Shown here: positions 18,801-25,762 of the stretch, in pieces
Numbering within the stretch: position 1 is the stretch's first letter
How the letters are laid out: each line of letters starts with the position of its first letter
Assembly (NCBI RefSeq): GCF_023703415.1
Contig: NZ_JAGMTU010000003.1
Location: 124,001 to 188,000 of the forward strand
Reading direction: 5' to 3'
Origin: Microbacterium sp. USTB-Y
Lineage (GTDB): Bacteria > Actinomycetota > Actinomycetes > Actinomycetales > Microbacteriaceae
Length of the DNA: 64,000 bases
Notes under the pieces: model-generated
What the model saw: the letters and a program-made list of their open reading frames with translations, nothing else
Told to the model about the DNA's origin: nothing
Databases searched by the model: none
Translations under genes and position numbers: made by a program

Positions 18801-18887
18801 GAGGACGAGCTGGAGTCGCCGCGCACCGGCGAGGCGCTGTCGCTGCGCCCCTTCGAGGTGCGCACGCTCCGCATCGCCCGGGCCTGA
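15810..18887 (+). CDS. GH38 alpha-mannosidase (cytoplasmic) with in-frame palindrome insert
   Basis: Zn-dependent retaining exo-alpha-mannosidase, predicted to trim the Man residues of imported N-glycan oligosaccharides. From GTG 15810 (GAAGGAG seven nt upstream) the protein has 1025 residues. An N-terminal beta domain is followed by the catalytic alpha/beta barrel. That barrel contains the Zn-ligand motif GHAHIDSAWLWPLRET (H266, D268) and the nucleophile D378 in WLPDSFGYS. The GH38 middle and C-terminal beta domains come after. At residues about 636-669 the sequence becomes Ser/Arg/Thr-rich (SSSERSATERGASTERG) because a palindromic DNA element lies in frame there. No signal peptide is present. 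The promoter region carries the LacI operator. Linkage specificity cannot be read from sequence. Confidence 0.92.
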   Translation: MHEETSLTVGRVTRVLAERVRPAVHSARVPLGIAAHALPGEPITAAEGLALEYAPFAAGQQWGPAWGTTWFRLRGSVPAEWAGRRVEALVDLGFDINMTGFQCEALAYRTGPEGEPIPVKSLNPRNQWLPITERAEGEEAVELFLEGASNPVLLDYHPFLPTQEGDILTSSPDPLYRVRHMDLAVFEPEVFELSLDLEVLLELQAELPETSPRRMRILQALDDALDVLDLQRIVATAGDARAQLADVLAAPADASAHRIAAIGHAHIDSAWLWPLRETVRKVARTTSSMTTLLEEQPQFRYGMSSAQQYAWMKEHRPEVYARIKAAVAEGRFLPLGGMWVESDTVMPTGESLVRQFSHGQRFFEREFGIRSKGVWLPDSFGYSPALPQLLRRAGFEWFFTQKISWNQRNVFPHHSFDWEGIDGSRIFTHFPPMDTYNSQLSGMEVAKASRQFKENRVATRSIAPVGWGDGGGGTTREMTGKAARLASLEGSAQVEWIHPDDFFDAAKAELPDPAVWVGELYLELHRGTLTSQHATKALHRWAEQALIEAELWASTAAVRLGAAYPHDELDRLWQTVLLHEFHDILPGTSIAWVHREAVSVLSGVLDEARALSAAARTALAGEGDVELVFTPTSVPTGSSSERSATERGASTERGVSSRAAFGGARSTTPQESAPVSLAESADGFRLENDLVVVTVSSEGLIVSALDKASGRETIPAGKPANLFQLHQDFPNMWDAWDIDKYYRNRVDDLTAVSSISASVEDGTATIVVERPFSESSLRQTITLRPGSRTVLLHNEIDWHETEKLLKLAFPLDVFARETAAETQFGFQRRVTHVNTSWEAAKFETSMHRFVLVQEDGGFGAALVNDSIYGFDTARDVDGDDVTTTVRLSLLRAPRFPDPDTDHGRHEIQVGLVIGADAAIATAEGIALNAPATVVRGANEVEPLVSVSGEGIVVSSVKLADDHSGDVVVRVYEALGRRATGSLSVGFPHAGIREVSLIEDELESPRTGEALSLRPFEVRTLRIARA
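17717..17815. repeat. Palindromic element inserted in frame in the GH38 gene
   Basis: GGGGTCGTCGAGCGAGC (17717-17733) and GCTCGCTCGACGACCCC (17799-17815) are perfect 17-nt inverted arms around a 65-nt centre that keeps further partial complementarity. The element is 99 bp, a multiple of three, and keeps the frame open through about 33 codons. Its right-arm word GCTCGCT(C/A)(A/G)ACGACCCC also occurs at about 50848-50864, downstream of an intergenic palindrome. The encoded stretch separates the catalytic part from the C-terminal beta domains. Confidence 0.8.
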
Positions 18888-18897
18888 CGGGCCCCGT

Positions 18898-18983
18898 CCG
18901 CACAATTCAGGCTGGACGTCGCGTACTCCTCCGGGAAGGCCGGATTCACGGGAGAGGCGGAGGGTCCAACCTGAATTGTGCGG
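18898..18983. repeat. Intergenic palindrome, CCGCACAATTCAGGC family
   Basis: CCGCACAATTCAGGCTGGAC (18898-18917) pairs with GTCCAACCTGAATTGTGCGG (18964-18983), 19 of 20. It begins 11 bp after the GH38 stop and may terminate transcription. The arm matches the copies at 3432 and 63627. Confidence 0.75.
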
Positions 18984-19158
18984 TGGCGTTGACCCCGACT
19001 GGCGGTGGCGTTGACCCCGATTGGCGGCGGCGCTGACCCCGACCGGCGGCGGAGCGGCTCAGACCAAGGAGCGGCTCAGACCCGACCGGCGGCGGAGCGG
19101 CTCAAGCCAAGGAGCGGCTCAAGCCAAGGAGCGGCTCAGACCAAGGAGCGGCTCAGAC
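18981..19158. repeat. Two adjacent short tandem repeat arrays next to luxS
   Basis: First array: three copies of a 21-22-bp unit CGGTGGCGTTGACCCCGACT, with small changes. Second array: six copies of a 17-bp unit GGAGCGGCTCAGACCAA, two of them reading AAGCC instead of GACC, with one 9-bp interruption that repeats the first unit. The array ends inside the last codons of luxS on the other strand. Confidence 0.8.
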
Positions 19159-19626
19159 CAGCACGCGGGTGAACGCGTCGCGGCTGATCCCCTGCTCGAG
19201 GATCCGCGCCGACCATTCGCGCGCTCCGTGCAGGCTGTGGTCGCGGTAGTTGCCGCATTCGATCGCGCTCACGCCGGGAACATCGCTCCACTCGGCCTTC
19301 TCGGCGATGAAGCGCAGGCTGTCCGAGATCGCCTCGACGAGCGCCGGGATCTCGGGGCGCCCCCAGGTGATCAGGTGGAACCCGGTGCGGCAGCCGAACG
19401 GCGAGATGTCGATGACGCCGTCGACGCGGTCCCGCAGTAGCGAGGCGAGGGTGTGCTCGATCGTGTGTAGCGCCGCCGTCGGGATCTCGCCCTCGTTCGG
19501 CTGCACGAAGCGCACGTCGAAGTTGGAGATCTCGTCGCCCCGCGGGCCCTGCTCGACGCCGATCAGACGCACGTACGGGGCCTTGACGGCGGTGTGGTCC
19601 AGGGTGAAGCTCTCGACCTCGGCCAT
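19153..19626 (-). CDS. luxS: S-ribosylhomocysteine lyase LuxS
   Basis: Metalloenzyme of the activated methyl cycle. It splits S-ribosylhomocysteine into homocysteine and 4,5-dihydroxy-2,3-pentanedione, the AI-2 precursor. The 157-residue protein has the full family length. It shows the metal ligands in [10 protein letters not shown] (two His near residue 53-57), the catalytic cysteine in GCRTGFHL (near 83) and the third ligand cysteine in [11 protein letters not shown] (near 125). The start has GGAGATC a few bases upstream. It stands alone, without pfs or metabolic neighbours in this window. The coding sequence ends exactly in the tandem repeat array. Whether AI-2 is used as a signal here cannot be told. 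Confidence 0.96.
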   Translation of the reverse strand: MAEVESFTLDHTAVKAPYVRLIGVEQGPRGDEISNFDVRFVQPNEGEIPTAALHTIEHTLASLLRDRVDGVIDISPFGCRTGFHLITWGRPEIPALVEAISDSLRFIAEKAEWSDVPGVSAIECGNYRDHSLHGAREWSARILEQGISRDAFTRVLV

Positions 19627-19736
19627 GACGGATCTCCTTCGGGTGGCGGGTGGACGGACCGGATCCGGCCCGAATCAGAGGCTACCCCGCCGGGTTCGGG
19701 CGGGGGCCGCCGGCCGCAACACGATGACGGATCCGC

Positions 19737-19793
19737 TCCCGTCGCAGAAGATGTCGTTCCGAGCGGACGATGGCGACGCCTTCTGCGACGGGA
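19737..19793. repeat. Intergenic palindrome, CCCGTCGCAGAAG family
   Basis: TCCCGTCGCAGAAGATGTCG (19737-19756) pairs with CGACGCCTTCTGCGACGGGA (19774-19793), 18 of 20, with a 17-nt loop. It lies 12 bp after the end of the epoxide-hydrolase-like gene. A second copy of the family is at 47901. Confidence 0.75.
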
Positions 19794-19804
19794 AGCCCGC
19801 CGGC

Positions 19805-20947
19805 TCAGTCCTCGATGGCCCCGGCGAAGAACGCGCGGATGTCGCCGGCGAGCAGGTCGGGGCGCTCGAGCGCCGCGAAGTGCCCGCCCTCGTCGAAGCG
19901 GCTCCAGTGCACGATGTTGTCGTTGTCGCGCTCGGCGAAGACGCGGATGGTCTGGAAGTCGTCCTTGAAGACCGCGACGCCCGTGCGCGCGTGGCTGACC
20001 TGCGGATCCTCCTGCGCCTGCGCGTTGTCGAAGTAGCTGCGGCTCATCCCGGCCGCCGCGTTCGCGAACCAGTTCACGCTGACCTCAAGCAGGATCTTCT
20101 CCAGCGGCACGAGCGAGGTGCCGTTGCCGAAGCTGTTGAACAGTTCGCTGTAGGCCAGCAGGCCGATCGGCGAGTCGCTGAGCCCGACCGCGACCGTCTG
20201 CGGACGGGAGGCGTTCATCGTGTTGTAGCCGCCGACCGACTGGAACCACTGCATGTGCTCGAGTCCCGCGTAGTCCGCCGGCTCGAGCCGCTCGAACTCG
20301 CTCGGATCCCCCGAGGGGAACGAGAACAGCTGCAGCACGTGCAGGCCGAGGAAGCCCTCCGGGTCGAGCAGGCCAAGCTCGCGTGCGACCATCGCGCCGT
20401 TGTCGGATCCGTGCACGCCGTAGCTCTCGTAGCCGAGGCCCCGCATGAGCGCGTCGTAGGCCCGGGCGACGCGCGCGGTCGTCCACCCGCTCTCGGCCAC
20501 GGGCTGCGAGAAGCCGTAACCGGGCGCGTCCGGGATGACGACGTCGAAGGCGTCCTCGGCACGGCCGCCGTGCGCGACCGGGTCGACGAGGCGGTCGATC
20601 ACGTCGAGGTAGTCGACCGAGGATCCGGGGTAGGTGTGCAGCAGCAGCAGGGGCGTGGCGCCCTCGTGCGCGGAGCGGACGTGGATGAAGTGGATGTCCT
20701 GGCCGTCGATCCCGGCGACGAAGTGCGGGAACGCGTTGATGCGCGCCTCGGCGGCGCGCCAGTCGAAGGAGCGCCAGGCGGCGAGCGCCTCACGGAGGTA
20801 GTCGTTCGGGGTGCCGGTGGTCCAGTCGTCGGCGGGCGCCGGCTGCGGCAGGCGGGTCCGGGCCAGGCGGTCCTGCAGGTCGGCGACCTCGGCATCGGAG
20901 ACGGAGACGGTGAAGGGGCGGGGGGCGAAGGCTGCGGTGCTGTTCAT
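19805..20947 (-). CDS. Epoxide hydrolase-like alpha/beta hydrolase (EHN domain)
   Basis: Cytoplasmic alpha/beta-hydrolase of the microsomal epoxide hydrolase type, 380 residues. An N-terminal EHN domain (about residues 10-110: VSDAEVADLQDRLARTRLP, DWRAAEARINAFPHF) is followed by the hydrolase core. The core has the oxyanion-hole variant HTYPGSSVDY in place of HGWPGS. The nucleophile elbow GSDNGAMVAREL carries Asp as in epoxide hydrolases, and the catalytic His lies in GGHFAALERPD near the C-terminus. It is divergent from a YafY/WYL-type regulator, with an inverted repeat between them, so it is probably the regulator's target. The substrate is unknown. A -10 TAGTGT lies 7 nt before the ATG. 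Confidence 0.88.
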   Translation of the reverse strand: MNSTAAFAPRPFTVSVSDAEVADLQDRLARTRLPQPAPADDWTTGTPNDYLREALAAWRSFDWRAAEARINAFPHFVAGIDGQDIHFIHVRSAHEGATPLLLLHTYPGSSVDYLDVIDRLVDPVAHGGRAEDAFDVVIPDAPGYGFSQPVAESGWTTARVARAYDALMRGLGYESYGVHGSDNGAMVARELGLLDPEGFLGLHVLQLFSFPSGDPSEFERLEPADYAGLEHMQWFQSVGGYNTMNASRPQTVAVGLSDSPIGLLAYSELFNSFGNGTSLVPLEKILLEVSVNWFANAAAGMSRSYFDNAQAQEDPQVSHARTGVAVFKDDFQTIRVFAERDNDNIVHWSRFDEGGHFAALERPDLLAGDIRAFFAGAIED

Positions 20948-20967
20948 GTCTTCGACACTATGAGCCG

Positions 20968-20990
20968 ATTAGGATGGATTCGTTCCTAAT
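20968..20990. promoter_or_regulatory. Probable operator of the YafY-type regulator
   Basis: ATTAGGA (20968-20974) and TCCTAAT (20984-20990) form a perfect 7-bp inverted repeat with a 9-nt spacer. It sits between the divergent hydrolase and regulator genes, just upstream of the hydrolase -10 (TAGTGT, 20955-20960 on the minus strand). Confidence 0.55.
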
Positions 20991-21013
20991 GAAAGCGCTT
21001 CTTCGAGGATCCG

Positions 21014-21970
21014 ATGACAAGCCCCTCTGCACGCCTCCTCGCCCTGCTCTCGCTGCTGCAGACGGGCTCCGGCCGCACCGGCGCCGAGCTCGCGACCCGA
21101 CTCGGCGTGAGTCCGCGCACCGTGCGCGCCGACATCGAACGGCTCCGGGAACTCGGCTACCCGGTCGACGCCGTCCGCGGATCCGTGGGCGGATACCGCC
21201 TCGGCGCCGGAGGGCGGCTGCCCCCGCTGCTGCTGGACGACGAGGAGGCGGTCGCGGTGACCGTCGGCCTGCAGATGGCGGCGGGGGTGACCGGGGTCGA
21301 GGAGGCGGGTGCCAGAGCGCTCGCCAAGATCGAGCAGGTGCTGCCCTCGCGTCTGCGCCCACTCGTCGACGCACTGGGTTCGACGATCGACCGCGGCCAG
21401 GAGAACGTGGACACCGACGCGCCCGATCCCGAAGTGGATCCGGCCGTGCTCGCCGCCGCTGCCGCGGCGATCCGCGACACGGAATGGCTGCGCTTCGAAT
21501 ACCGGGACGCACCCGTGCTCGTCGAGCCGTACCGTCTGCTCAGCTGGCAACGGCGCTGGCACCTCGTCGCCCGCGATCCCGGTTCCGGCTCGTGGCACAC
21601 CTACCGGGTGGACTGGATGTCGCTCCGCATGCCGACCCGGCGCAGGTTCGATCCGCAGCCGCTCCCCGGCGGCGACTACACGGCTTTCGCGATGCGCACG
21701 ATCGCCGCGAGCGGCTGGGCCGTACACGCCCGGCTGCGCATCGACGCCCCGGCGCAGGCCGTGCTCGACCGGATCAATCCCACCGTCGGCGTGGTGGAGC
21801 CGATCGACGCCGACCACTGCGTCCTGGTGACCGGCGCCGACAGTCTCGACACGGTTGCCGCGTACATCGGGATGCTGATGATGGACTTCACGGTCGAGTC
21901 CCCGCCCGAGCTGATCCCCCGACTGCGGCTGCTGTCGGAGCGCTACGCCAGGGCCGTCGCAGGATCCTGA
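21014..21970 (+). CDS. YafY/DeoR-type HTH and WYL-domain transcriptional regulator
   Basis: Predicted DNA-binding regulator of 318 residues. The N-terminal winged helix-turn-helix (SARLLALLSLLQTGSGRTGAELATRLGVSPRTVRADIERL, here described by its ends SARLLALL and VRADIERL) covers about residues 5-50. The wing is GGYRLGAGG. A central WYL domain with RFEYRD, SWQRRWHLVARDP and TYRVDWM (about residues 150-210) is typical of ligand- or nucleic-acid-sensing regulators. A WCX C-terminal domain follows. Its gene is divergent from the epoxide-hydrolase-like gene 66 bp away. That arrangement and the inverted repeat between them suggest it controls that gene. Confidence 0.9.
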   Translation: MTSPSARLLALLSLLQTGSGRTGAELATRLGVSPRTVRADIERLRELGYPVDAVRGSVGGYRLGAGGRLPPLLLDDEEAVAVTVGLQMAAGVTGVEEAGARALAKIEQVLPSRLRPLVDALGSTIDRGQENVDTDAPDPEVDPAVLAAAAAAIRDTEWLRFEYRDAPVLVEPYRLLSWQRRWHLVARDPGSGSWHTYRVDWMSLRMPTRRRFDPQPLPGGDYTAFAMRTIAASGWAVHARLRIDAPAQAVLDRINPTVGVVEPIDADHCVLVTGADSLDTVAAYIGMLMMDFTVESPPELIPRLRLLSERYARAVAGS

Positions 21971-21983
21971 CGCGGGATCCTGA

Positions 21984-22799
21984 TCAGCGTCCGTAACGCG
22001 CGACGATCTCCTCGGTGAGCGCGGGCCAGATCCGCTTGTGCTCCTCCCCGAAGGGCACGCCGGAGAGGAAGGCCGCCGCGACATCGCGGGACCGGTCGAT
22101 GAGCAGGAAGCTGCCCAGCGCCCCGAAGTGGCCGGCGGTCTCCGGCGGCAGCGTGTCGCTCATCCAGTGCGGCGACTTGGAATCCTTGAGCTCGAACCCG
22201 AGGCCCCACTGGTTGTCCGGGTAGGAGCCGTAGCCGGGCACGATCCCCCGCAACCCGGGGTGCGAGACGGTGAGCGCGAGATCGCGCAGCGCCGCGGGGA
22301 TCAGCGTGGGGCGCAGAACCTCGCGACCGAAGATCAGCAGATCCTCGATCGAGGCGAGGGCTCCGGCCGAGGGGCGACCGGTCACGTCGGTCCGGTCCAT
22401 CCCGAGCGGCAGGGTGACCTCGCGCAGCATCCAGTCCGCGAACTCCATGCCCACGGCGTCGGCGATGTGCGCGGCGAGCGCATCGAATCCGGCGTTCGAG
22501 TAGATGCGGCGCTCCCCCGGAGCCTTCAGCGGCCCCTCGCCCTCCATCGGCAGGCCGCTGGTGTGGTCGAGCAGGTTCCGCACGGTCGCCCCCGCGGGCC
22601 CGGCCGGCTCGTCGAGATCCACCAGGCCGCGATCGACGGCGACCAGGGCCCCCCACGCCGTGAGCGGCTTGGTCACCGAGGCGAGCGGAAGGACGGCTTG
22701 CGGATCCCCCTGCACCGCGAGCGTCCGCTCGGGGCCGGTGACGCCGACCAGGGCCGTGTGCGGGAAGCCGTCGGTCGCTCTGAAGGTCGTCGTGTCCAC
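21984..22799 (-). CDS. Serine beta-lactamase-like hydrolase (class C/EstB fold)
   Basis: Serine hydrolase of the beta-lactamase-related family (penicillin-binding-protein fold). The 271-residue protein has the nucleophile motif SVTK (LASVTKPLTAW, near residue 35-40), the YSN motif in IYSNAGFDALAAH, and a late HFGALGSF stretch in place of the KTG box. It lacks a signal peptide, so it is more likely an esterase/amidase than a secreted beta-lactamase. The start was set at GTG 22799 because the frame upstream codes only for antisense of the next gene. GTG is preceded at 6 nt by CACGAT rather than by a ribosome site, so a leaderless message is possible. It is convergent with the WYL regulator. Confidence 0.85.
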   Translation of the reverse strand: MDTTTFRATDGFPHTALVGVTGPERTLAVQGDPQAVLPLASVTKPLTAWGALVAVDRGLVDLDEPAGPAGATVRNLLDHTSGLPMEGEGPLKAPGERRIYSNAGFDALAAHIADAVGMEFADWMLREVTLPLGMDRTDVTGRPSAGALASIEDLLIFGREVLRPTLIPAALRDLALTVSHPGLRGIVPGYGSYPDNQWGLGFELKDSKSPHWMSDTLPPETAGHFGALGSFLLIDRSRDVAAAFLSGVPFGEEHKRIWPALTEEIVARYGR

Positions 22800-22835
22800 G
22801 GATCCATCGTGGCACGAAGGATCCGGCGGACCGGA

Positions 22836-22862
22836 TGTCACACTTCGGGCCCGGCCGGTGTC
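22836..22862 (+). promoter_or_regulatory. ECF41-type promoter of the interrupted decarboxylase gene
   Basis: TGTCACA (22836-22842), a 16-nt spacer and TGTC (22859-22862) match the published ECF41 consensus TGTCACA-N16-CGTC except one -10 base. It lies 46 bp before the ATG of the carboxymuconolactone decarboxylase gene. An ECF41 sigma factor gene lies 3' of that gene across the mobile element. Confidence 0.65.
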
Positions 22863-22907
22863 TCCATGTCCGAAGACGCGAGACGCGCGTCGCAGAAGGA
22901 GCAGATC

Positions 22908-23159
22908 ATGAGCAGCACGACCAGGATCCCCGCCGTCGAGGTGACCGGCCCGTTCGGCGCCGTGGTGAAGGCCGTGGCGCGCCGCAAGCTCGGCCTCGTG
23001 CCCGACTCGCTCGGGGTGATGTGGCAGCACCGGCCCGTGATGATGGACATGATGAGCTTCGGGGGCAAGACCGAGAAGTGGCACGAGCTCGACCTCGGCC
23101 TTTCGACGCTGGCGACCATGGCCGCCGCCGCGACCGTCGGCTGCAGCTTCTGCCTCGAC
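22908..23159 (+). pseudogene. Carboxymuconolactone decarboxylase/AhpD-like protein, 5' half (interrupted)
   Basis: First 84 codons of a carboxymuconolactone decarboxylase-family (AhpD-like peroxidase fold) gene of the sort that accompanies ECF41 sigma factors. It starts at ATG 22908 with AAGGAG upstream. It includes KTEKWHELDLGLSTLATMAA and the redox CxxC in GCSFCLD. The reading frame is cut after the Asp codon by the mobile element and then runs only 15 foreign codons to a stop at 23207. The 3' half lies at 41321-41662. Joined, they give a 197-residue protein with the complete CxxC-xxx-H AhpD motif. The truncated product lacks the catalytic His. Confidence 0.92.
23153..23159. repeat. 7-bp target-site direct repeat, left copy (CCTCGAC)
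   Basis: CCTCGAC borders the left end of the mobile element and recurs at 41314-41320 at its right end. Deleting one copy with the element restores the host gene in frame. Confidence 0.75.
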
Positions 23160-23285
23160 TGTTCCGATTCTTGGATTATGCCGATCTCCGGTCGGCTTGC
23201 GGCGTGATGACTGCTCGACTGTAGGGAGTTGGCGCAGAGCAAATGACCGAGGATCGGGATAACGCGTTCAGCTGGCGTGTCCGCC
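23155..23285. repeat. Left terminal inverted repeat of the RIT element
   Basis: 131 nt that align without gaps to the reverse complement of 41161-41291. The outer 59 nt match at 48 positions and the inner 38 nt at 34, with a divergent 34-nt middle. Shared words include TGTTCCGAT, CTTGCGG and ATAACGCGTTCAGCTGGC. Confidence 0.88.
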
Positions 23286-23340
23286 AACTACGTGGCGCTC
23301 GCACAGGCGGGCGCTTGCCGGGGCAACCCATGTCGCAGAG

Positions 23341-23371
23341 AACGGGCCTCCGAGAAGCTCGGTGGCCCGTT
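23341..23371. terminator. Hairpin, possible terminator of the amidase operon
   Basis: AACGGGCC pairs with GGCCCGTT, extended by CCGAG/CTCGG around an AA loop, with no long T-run. It lies about 180 bp beyond the amidase stop. The rest of 23286-23552 shows no supportable gene. Confidence 0.5.
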
Positions 23372-23552
23372 CCTCCACGTGTTGCCAGCGCGCTCGTCAG
23401 GTTACGCAGCCCGGCGATGCCGAGTAGATCTGCCCGTGTCCGCTGTTCTTGACCCGCGCAGCACCGTAGATCAGGTTGCCCGGGTGGTAGGTGCTCGCTG
23501 CACCAGTGCGGAATCCGCCCGACCCCGCGAACCGGATCGATTCACCCCGTCT

Positions 23553-24983
23553 TTATCTGAGGGTTGATTCGATCGTTTCCGCGATCCGGAGTAGCCGCAA
23601 ATCTCCGTTTGGCATGCCTTGAATCGTGACAGCGGTAGAGGTCACCCCTTGGCGGCCAGTCGGGACGGTGGCCATCGGGGTACCCAGCACAGTTCCGGCA
23701 GTGACGTGTCTTGTGATGGTCGGGAAGAGTGGCTTCTGCTGTCCCGACAGGTCAACAGTACGGTCCTGCCCGATAGGAGGCGGTAGGACGGGGACTGTGG
23801 GGAATACCAGCACATCCAGGCCATTGGTCCGGAAGATGTCGACGTACTTTTCTTGCAACTGCGCACGTGTACGGAGCGCCTGAGCGTAGTCCTCTTCTCG
23901 CACCGGTGATTCGATCCAGCCGCGAACCGTCGCGGCCACGTCAGGTGAGGCGGTTCTGGCTGCTAGGTCTTCGAGAGAGCGCATCTCAGGATGGAAGCCC
24001 TTCGCACGGAGGTGCTCCACGAGAGATCTCGGTGCCTCCCAGCCAACGATCGTTCGTCCCGCGAATGAGAGTTCGTCGGCGAGCTGATGGAGATCGACTC
24101 GCACCAGTCGGCATCGACCCTGTTGCAATACTTCGGCCGCCTGCTCCCAGGATTGGCCAACAGCGTCGTCCACGTCGGTGATGAAACTCGTAGGAACGCC
24201 GCAGATGATTTCAGTGGGGGCTTCGACAGGTTGCCCTTTTCGGGAGGACAGAACCTCGTCCGCAATGCGGAGGTCGCCGATCGAGTTGGCGTGTGTTCCG
24301 ATCGTGTCCCGGGTCGGCGATAGATGCAGCACACCGTCCGAGGGATAGCGACCGGTGGACGGCCGGAACCCCGCAACTCCGCAAAAGGCAGCGGGGATCG
24401 ATATCGACCCGCCCGTGTCCGTCCCCAGCGACAGCGGTACGGTTCCGTAGGCGATCGTTGCGGCACTTCCTCCTGAAGATCCACCTGCAGCAAGCGACTT
24501 GTTCAGCGGGTTGCGCACAGGACCGAAGGTGGCGTTGTTGCTCGTGACTCCGAGCGCCAGCTCGTGGAGGTTGGTCTTTCCAAGCACATGAGCTCCGCGG
24601 GAGCGAAGTCGGGCTACGGATGGAGCGTCCGCCGAGGAAATGTGTTCGAGGTAGTGAGCACCCCCGGTCGTTGCGAACCCCGCAACATCGATGTTGTCTT
24701 TGACAGCAATTGGGATCCTCGCCCACCCTTCGATGACTTCGGGTTCGATCATGGAGGATTCGGGCTGTTGTAAGGAGATGTAGACGTTCCCTCCGGCAGT
24801 GGTTTCCTCCGCGGACACGTAAGCCTCCCGAAGATGTTCGGCCCGCTCGTCCAGCGACCAGTCGAGCCAACCGCGGAGGCCAGTGGCTTGCCGTGCGGCT
24901 CGTGAGCGCGTGCTGGTGTGCGCGTCTTGGTGGTCGCCTGTTGATGAAGCCCCGCTCTCGGCGTCTGACGTTAGGCCTTCCAC
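23553..24983 (-). CDS. Amidase (amidase-signature family)
   Basis: Amidase-signature hydrolase of 476 residues, last gene of the cargo catabolic operon. The Ser-cisSer-Lys triad is visible: IPIAVKDNIDVAG gives the Lys near residue 90, and LAAGGSSGGSAATIAYG followed by LGTDTGGSISIPAAFCG gives the two serines around 165 and 190. The GTG start at 24983 overlaps the upstream gene by 13 nt and has AGAGGAG 8 nt before it. Longer upstream readings are antisense-like and were rejected. The enzyme may hydrolyse an amide or ureido bond of the compound taken up by the ABC importer. Related families include allophanate hydrolase, indoleacetamide hydrolase and GatA, none of which is favoured here. Confidence 0.9.
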   Translation of the reverse strand: MEGLTSDAESGASSTGDHQDAHTSTRSRAARQATGLRGWLDWSLDERAEHLREAYVSAEETTAGGNVYISLQQPESSMIEPEVIEGWARIPIAVKDNIDVAGFATTGGAHYLEHISSADAPSVARLRSRGAHVLGKTNLHELALGVTSNNATFGPVRNPLNKSLAAGGSSGGSAATIAYGTVPLSLGTDTGGSISIPAAFCGVAGFRPSTGRYPSDGVLHLSPTRDTIGTHANSIGDLRIADEVLSSRKGQPVEAPTEIICGVPTSFITDVDDAVGQSWEQAAEVLQQGRCRLVRVDLHQLADELSFAGRTIVGWEAPRSLVEHLRAKGFHPEMRSLEDLAARTASPDVAATVRGWIESPVREEDYAQALRTRAQLQEKYVDIFRTNGLDVLVFPTVPVLPPPIGQDRTVDLSGQQKPLFPTITRHVTAGTVLGTPMATVPTGRQGVTSTAVTIQGMPNGDLRLLRIAETIESTLR

Positions 24984-25762
24984 GTGACGGCTCCTCTTCG
25001 GATCATGACGGCGGGCGAAGTGGGCACGAGCGTTGGCGTGATCGTGATGTCGGCGTAACGACCCGGGGTGATGCTGCCGACGTGATGGTCGACCCCGAGG
25101 CACATCGCAGGATTCAGAGTCGCCATCTGGATGGCTTCGAGCGGCGGGACACCCATTGAGCCGGCGGCCGACACCACGGTCCGGACAGGCACGTCAACGG
25201 CACTGATGCAGACGTTTCGTGTGTCGATCCGACTGTCTCCGAGAGATCTGAAAAGCGCGAGCATGCTTTCCTCCTCCACGAGGTCAGTGATGACGGGGAT
25301 TCGTCCCTGCCGAAGCACATCGAGCACGTCCTCAGATTGCGCCCTACCGGTTAAGAAGATAGTCAGGGGCGAGCCGGCCAACGCGTGAAGTTCCTCCGGT
25401 ACGTCTTCGACCGGAGAGTCTGGAGCTCTCTGCGGCTCGTGTGCCCAAACCCTGGATATCGCCGCGTCGCCAGCGCTGAGTCCGCCAGGTGGGAACGCAG
25501 CTGTCGCTGTCTGCACAAGCCCAGGTGTGGCGAATTGCCCACGGGCGTCAAGTTCGACGTTCGCGAGGCCGTCGAACTCTGGTCGAACTGCCACAATTGT
25601 GCCGTCGATGATCGCGATGTCGGCGGGTCTGGTCTCTTGAAGGTTGACGTCGACGAGCTCGCAGTTTCGAACGATCAGGTCAGCAGGCTCGAGGCCTTGC
25701 GCGCATCGGATCCTTCTCGCGAGTGTCGTGGACGTGTGATGGACCTCACCATGGCCCTTCAT
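24971..25762 (-). CDS. Short adenine-deaminase-like protein lacking the metal-binding His pair
   Basis: 263-residue protein related to the adenine deaminase branch of amidohydrolases but less than half their length. It keeps the N-terminal beta-sandwich (ARRIRCAQGLEPADLIVRN, ADIAIIDGTIVAV) and the C-terminal end (AIQMATLNPAMCLGVDHHVG, GRYADITITPTL). Where the HxH motif should stand after the PG turn it reads PGLVQTATAAF, so the metal site is missing. Most of the barrel is deleted, and residues 80-180 are short. The gene overlaps its full-length paralogue upstream (ATGA) and the amidase downstream, so it is clearly part of the operon and not obviously decayed. It may be a regulatory or structural partner, or an enzyme with altered chemistry. 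Confidence 0.75.
   Translation of the reverse strand: MKGHGEVHHTSTTLARRIRCAQGLEPADLIVRNCELVDVNLQETRPADIAIIDGTIVAVRPEFDGLANVELDARGQFATPGLVQTATAAFPPGGLSAGDAAISRVWAHEPQRAPDSPVEDVPEELHALAGSPLTIFLTGRAQSEDVLDVLRQGRIPVITDLVEEESMLALFRSLGDSRIDTRNVCISAVDVPVRTVVSAAGSMGVPPLEAIQMATLNPAMCLGVDHHVGSITPGRYADITITPTLVPTSPAVMIRRGAVTWKA

Noticed and set aside
19050..19158. Repeat array beside luxS as a CRISPR
   Set aside because: Units are 17 bp in direct tandem without spacers, and no cas genes are present.
23277..23567. Plus-strand frame after the left inverted repeat
   Set aside because: No ribosome site, no recognisable domain, and it runs through a hairpin terminator.
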